Source: VRUG01 sp965372745
GTDB lineage: Bacteria > Planctomycetota > Phycisphaerae > Sedimentisphaerales > Anaerobacaceae
Length of the DNA stretch: 30,699 nucleotides
Direction: 5' to 3'
Assembly (NCBI GenBank): GCA_965372745.1
Contig: CBDVDM010000021.1
Coordinates: 1 to 30,699 of the forward strand
Shown: piece after piece, positions 28,839 to 30,699 of the stretch
How positions within the stretch are numbered: position 1 is the stretch's first letter
How the letters are laid out: the number at the start of each line of letters is the position of its first letter
Notes under the pieces: generated by a model
What the model saw: the letters and a program-made list of their open reading frames with translations, nothing else
The model's database searches: none
What the model was told of the DNA's origin: nothing
Program-made: the position numbers and the translations under genes

Positions 28839-30699
28839 ATGTATGAATTATTAGAACAAATAAACAGCCCTGACGATTTAAAAAAGCTGACAGTTGAGCA
28901 GCTTAGCGAGCTGGCTGAGCAGGTTAGAGCATTTATGCTCGAAACGGTGAGTAAAACCGGAGGTCATTTGGCCAGTAGTCTTGGAATTGTTGAGTTGACG
29001 CTTGCCATGCATTATGTATTTGATTTTAAAAAAGACAAGCTCCTTTGGGATGTTGGCCATCAATGTTATACCCATAAAATTATAACAGGCAGAAGAAAAC
29101 AATTCAGCCGGCTTCGACAGGCTGGAGGTTTAAGCGGCTTTCCGGATCCGTCTGAAAGTGTGTATGATCAGTTTACAGTTGGCCATGCCGGTACAGCAGT
29201 GCCGACGGCAATTGGAATGGCTTTGGGTCAGTACCAGGCTAAGCAGGATGATAAAATAGTAGCATTAGTTGGTGACGCCAGTATTGTCAGTGGCGTATCA
29301 TTCGAGGCGCTAAATAACCTGGGGCTTGTCGAAAGACAGTTGCTCATAGTGTTAAATGATAATTCGATGGCCATCGATGCCACTCAGGGGGCTCTGGCAA
29401 AATACTTTTCGAAAATTCGCCTCAGTCATACCTATGAGGACATGCGAAAGACGACTAACAATATACTTGAGCATTTACCGGTCATAGGTAAAGGTGTTGA
29501 AGGGGTTATTGAGAAGATTAAGAAAACTATTCGAATGGCACTTCCTGCCAGTCAGATGTTTGAAAGTCTGAATATTCCATACTTTGGCCCGGTGGACGGC
29601 CATGACATGGAATCGTTAATACAATTATTTGAGGGCATGTCCGGATTAAATCATCCGGCTTTGTTACATGTTTATACCAAGAAAGGCAAAGGTTTTGTTC
29701 CGGCAGAACAGGACTATCGTTTTCATTCGACCGGCCCGTTTAATATGAATGGCGAGGCCGTTGAACCGGTTTCAGCTGGGAAGGGGCGTAGTTTTACCGA
29801 TGTATTCAGTGATACGATAGTTAAGTTAGCAGAGAAGGACGAAAAAATAGTTGCGATAACTTCGGCTATGTGTGACGGTACAGGCCTGACCGAATTTAGA
29901 GAAAAGTTTGGAGACAGGTTTTACGATGTAGGTATTGCAGAAAGTGCAGCAGTTGATATTGCAGCGGGTTTGGCCAAAAGTGGCTTAAAGCCGCTAATTT
30001 GTATTTACTCAACATTTCTTCAGCGCAGTTTTGACCAGATATTTCAGGAAGTTGCCCTGCAGAACCTGCCGGTAGTTTTTTGTATCGACCGTGCAGGAGT
30101 AGTTGGCGCAGATGGTCCGACGCATCATGGATTGCTGGATATTGGTTTTTTGCGAATGATGCCGAATATGGTTCTGGTATCAGTTGCCAATGAAATTGAG
30201 TTACAGCTTGCATTGGAATTTGCATTGAATGAAAACAAACCTGTTTGCATAAGATATCCGAAAGATTTTGTAGTTAGTAATGAATTGTTGGATTCATCTT
30301 GTTCGCAGGCTTTTGAATTGGGCAAAAGCGTATCTGTTAAAGAGAGGCCCGATTCTGTGTTAGCAGTAGTTAGTTATGGAAATGTTCTGCATGAAGCAAT
30401 TCTGGCAGCGGAGCGTTTGGAACAGGAAGGAATTGCGATTGATGTGATAAACGGACGTTTTGCGGCGCCAATTGACGAAAAAATAATATCTTTACTCGGC
30501 CAGGGCAAAGGGTTAATAACGATAGAGGACCACAGTATTGCCTGCGGATTTGGTTCAGCTGTGCTCGAAGCTGCTGCTGGAGCTTTTCCGGAAGGGATAC
30601 CGAAGCCGATAGCGGTTCTTGGTATGCCGAGGCACTTTATACGACATAACGGGCGAAAATCGCAACTTATGGAGGCAGGCGTAAATGCCGATAATATTG
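28839..30699 (+). CDS. dxs: 1-deoxy-D-xylulose-5-phosphate synthase (3' end missing)
   Basis: ThDP enzyme joining pyruvate and glyceraldehyde 3-phosphate in the first step of the MEP isoprenoid pathway, also feeding thiamine and pyridoxal phosphate synthesis. 620 codons are visible without a stop; only a short C-terminal end is missing. Motifs are HLASSLGIVELTLAMH, WDVGHQCYTHKIITGR, GLSGFPDPSESVYDQFTVGHAGT, VGDASIVSGVSFEALNN (ThDP/Mg), YFGPVDGHD, the catalytic Glu in DVGIAESAAVDIAAGLA, and CIDRAGVVGADGPTHHG. The ThDP motif has Ala for the second Gly, and IAESAAV replaces the common IAEQHAV, so it is a divergent DXS. The start follows GGGTGG by 5 bases; an upstream ATG is out of frame. Confidence 0.94.
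   Translation, partial: MYELLEQINSPDDLKKLTVEQLSELAEQVRAFMLETVSKTGGHLASSLGIVELTLAMHYVFDFKKDKLLWDVGHQCYTHKIITGRRKQFSRLRQAGGLSGFPDPSESVYDQFTVGHAGTAVPTAIGMALGQYQAKQDDKIVALVGDASIVSGVSFEALNNLGLVERQLLIVLNDNSMAIDATQGALAKYFSKIRLSHTYEDMRKTTNNILEHLPVIGKGVEGVIEKIKKTIRMALPASQMFESLNIPYFGPVDGHDMESLIQLFEGMSGLNHPALLHVYTKKGKGFVPAEQDYRFHSTGPFNMNGEAVEPVSAGKGRSFTDVFSDTIVKLAEKDEKIVAITSAMCDGTGLTEFREKFGDRFYDVGIAESAAVDIAAGLAKSGLKPLICIYSTFLQRSFDQIFQEVALQNLPVVFCIDRAGVVGADGPTHHGLLDIGFLRMMPNMVLVSVANEIELQLALEFALNENKPVCIRYPKDFVVSNELLDSSCSQAFELGKSVSVKERPDSVLAVVSYGNVLHEAILAAERLEQEGIAIDVINGRFAAPIDEKIISLLGQGKGLITIEDHSIACGFGSAVLEAAAGAFPEGIPKPIAVLGMPRHFIRHNGRKSQLMEAGVNADNI

Noticed and set aside
1..30699. tRNA genes, transposases, phage genes or defence systems
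   Set aside because: I looked for T-loop-like GGTTCGAATCC patterns and for transposase, integrase, restriction or toxin-antitoxin motifs in the translated frames and saw none.

Overview
The window is ordinary bacterial chromosome at moderate GC, with mostly vertically inherited housekeeping genes and repeat-bearing spacers. The mix (ilvBNC, rnpB, nadB, pcm-recG, a KtrB/KtrA pair, an S55-peptidase-like exported protein, class I fumarase alpha, pdxA-rsmA, nrdR, miaA, ispA, dxs), lipoprotein and signal-peptide features and divergent motif spellings (GEHSF in IlvB, GDAS in DXS, GSGKG in MiaA) suggest a Gram-negative lineage, most likely Planctomycetota (Phycisphaerae-like). That placement is inference; no marker gene here was compared with a database.

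Layout. 1-157: end of a 44-bp tandem repeat array. 281-3894: branched-chain amino acid genes ilvB-ilvN-ilvC behind a near-perfect sigma-70 promoter and a long structured leader that may encode a Leu/Ile/Val-rich leader peptide. 3934-4719: an unknown lipoprotein. 4756-5151 (minus): RNase P RNA, then nadB (minus). 7158-12473 (plus): pcm-recG (4-base overlap) and a potassium uptake pair trkH/ktrB-trkA. 12640-14384 (minus): rluD and a membrane-anchored TPR protein. 14638-19707 (plus): S55-peptidase-like exported protein, an 788-residue beta-propeller/Ig-like exported protein, and fumarase alpha. 19927-22650 (minus): ribE, pdxA, rsmA. 23082-26061 (plus): a membrane-anchored helical protein, a thymidylate-synthase-fold protein, a strong terminator, nrdR and a second ATP-cone protein. 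26161-27075 (minus): miaA. 27237 to the end (plus): polyprenyl synthase ispA, a 711-bp decayed spacer with an orphan TRAM-domain remnant, and dxs running off the window.

Repeats are the main non-genic theme: a 160-bp inverted-repeat element in two copies (19766-19925, 22832-22990), a related roughly 105-bp element in two copies (6905-7010, 22729-22831), two REP-like hairpins at convergent gene ends, and a family of CCCGAT-NN-ATCGGG palindromes in at least five places, one of them inside the trkH coding sequence.

Functionally, ThyA-like, NrdR and the extra ATP-cone protein form a small deoxynucleotide-metabolism neighbourhood; ispA and dxs form an isoprenoid (MEP pathway) neighbourhood; ribE-pdxA-rsmA is a minus-strand cofactor/ribosome operon. 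No phage, insertion sequence transposase, CRISPR array, defence system or tRNA was seen. I do not see a clearly new multi-gene system; the best candidates for undescribed biology are the ilvB leader, the transcribed-looking structured spacer before nrdR, and the solo second ATP-cone protein.
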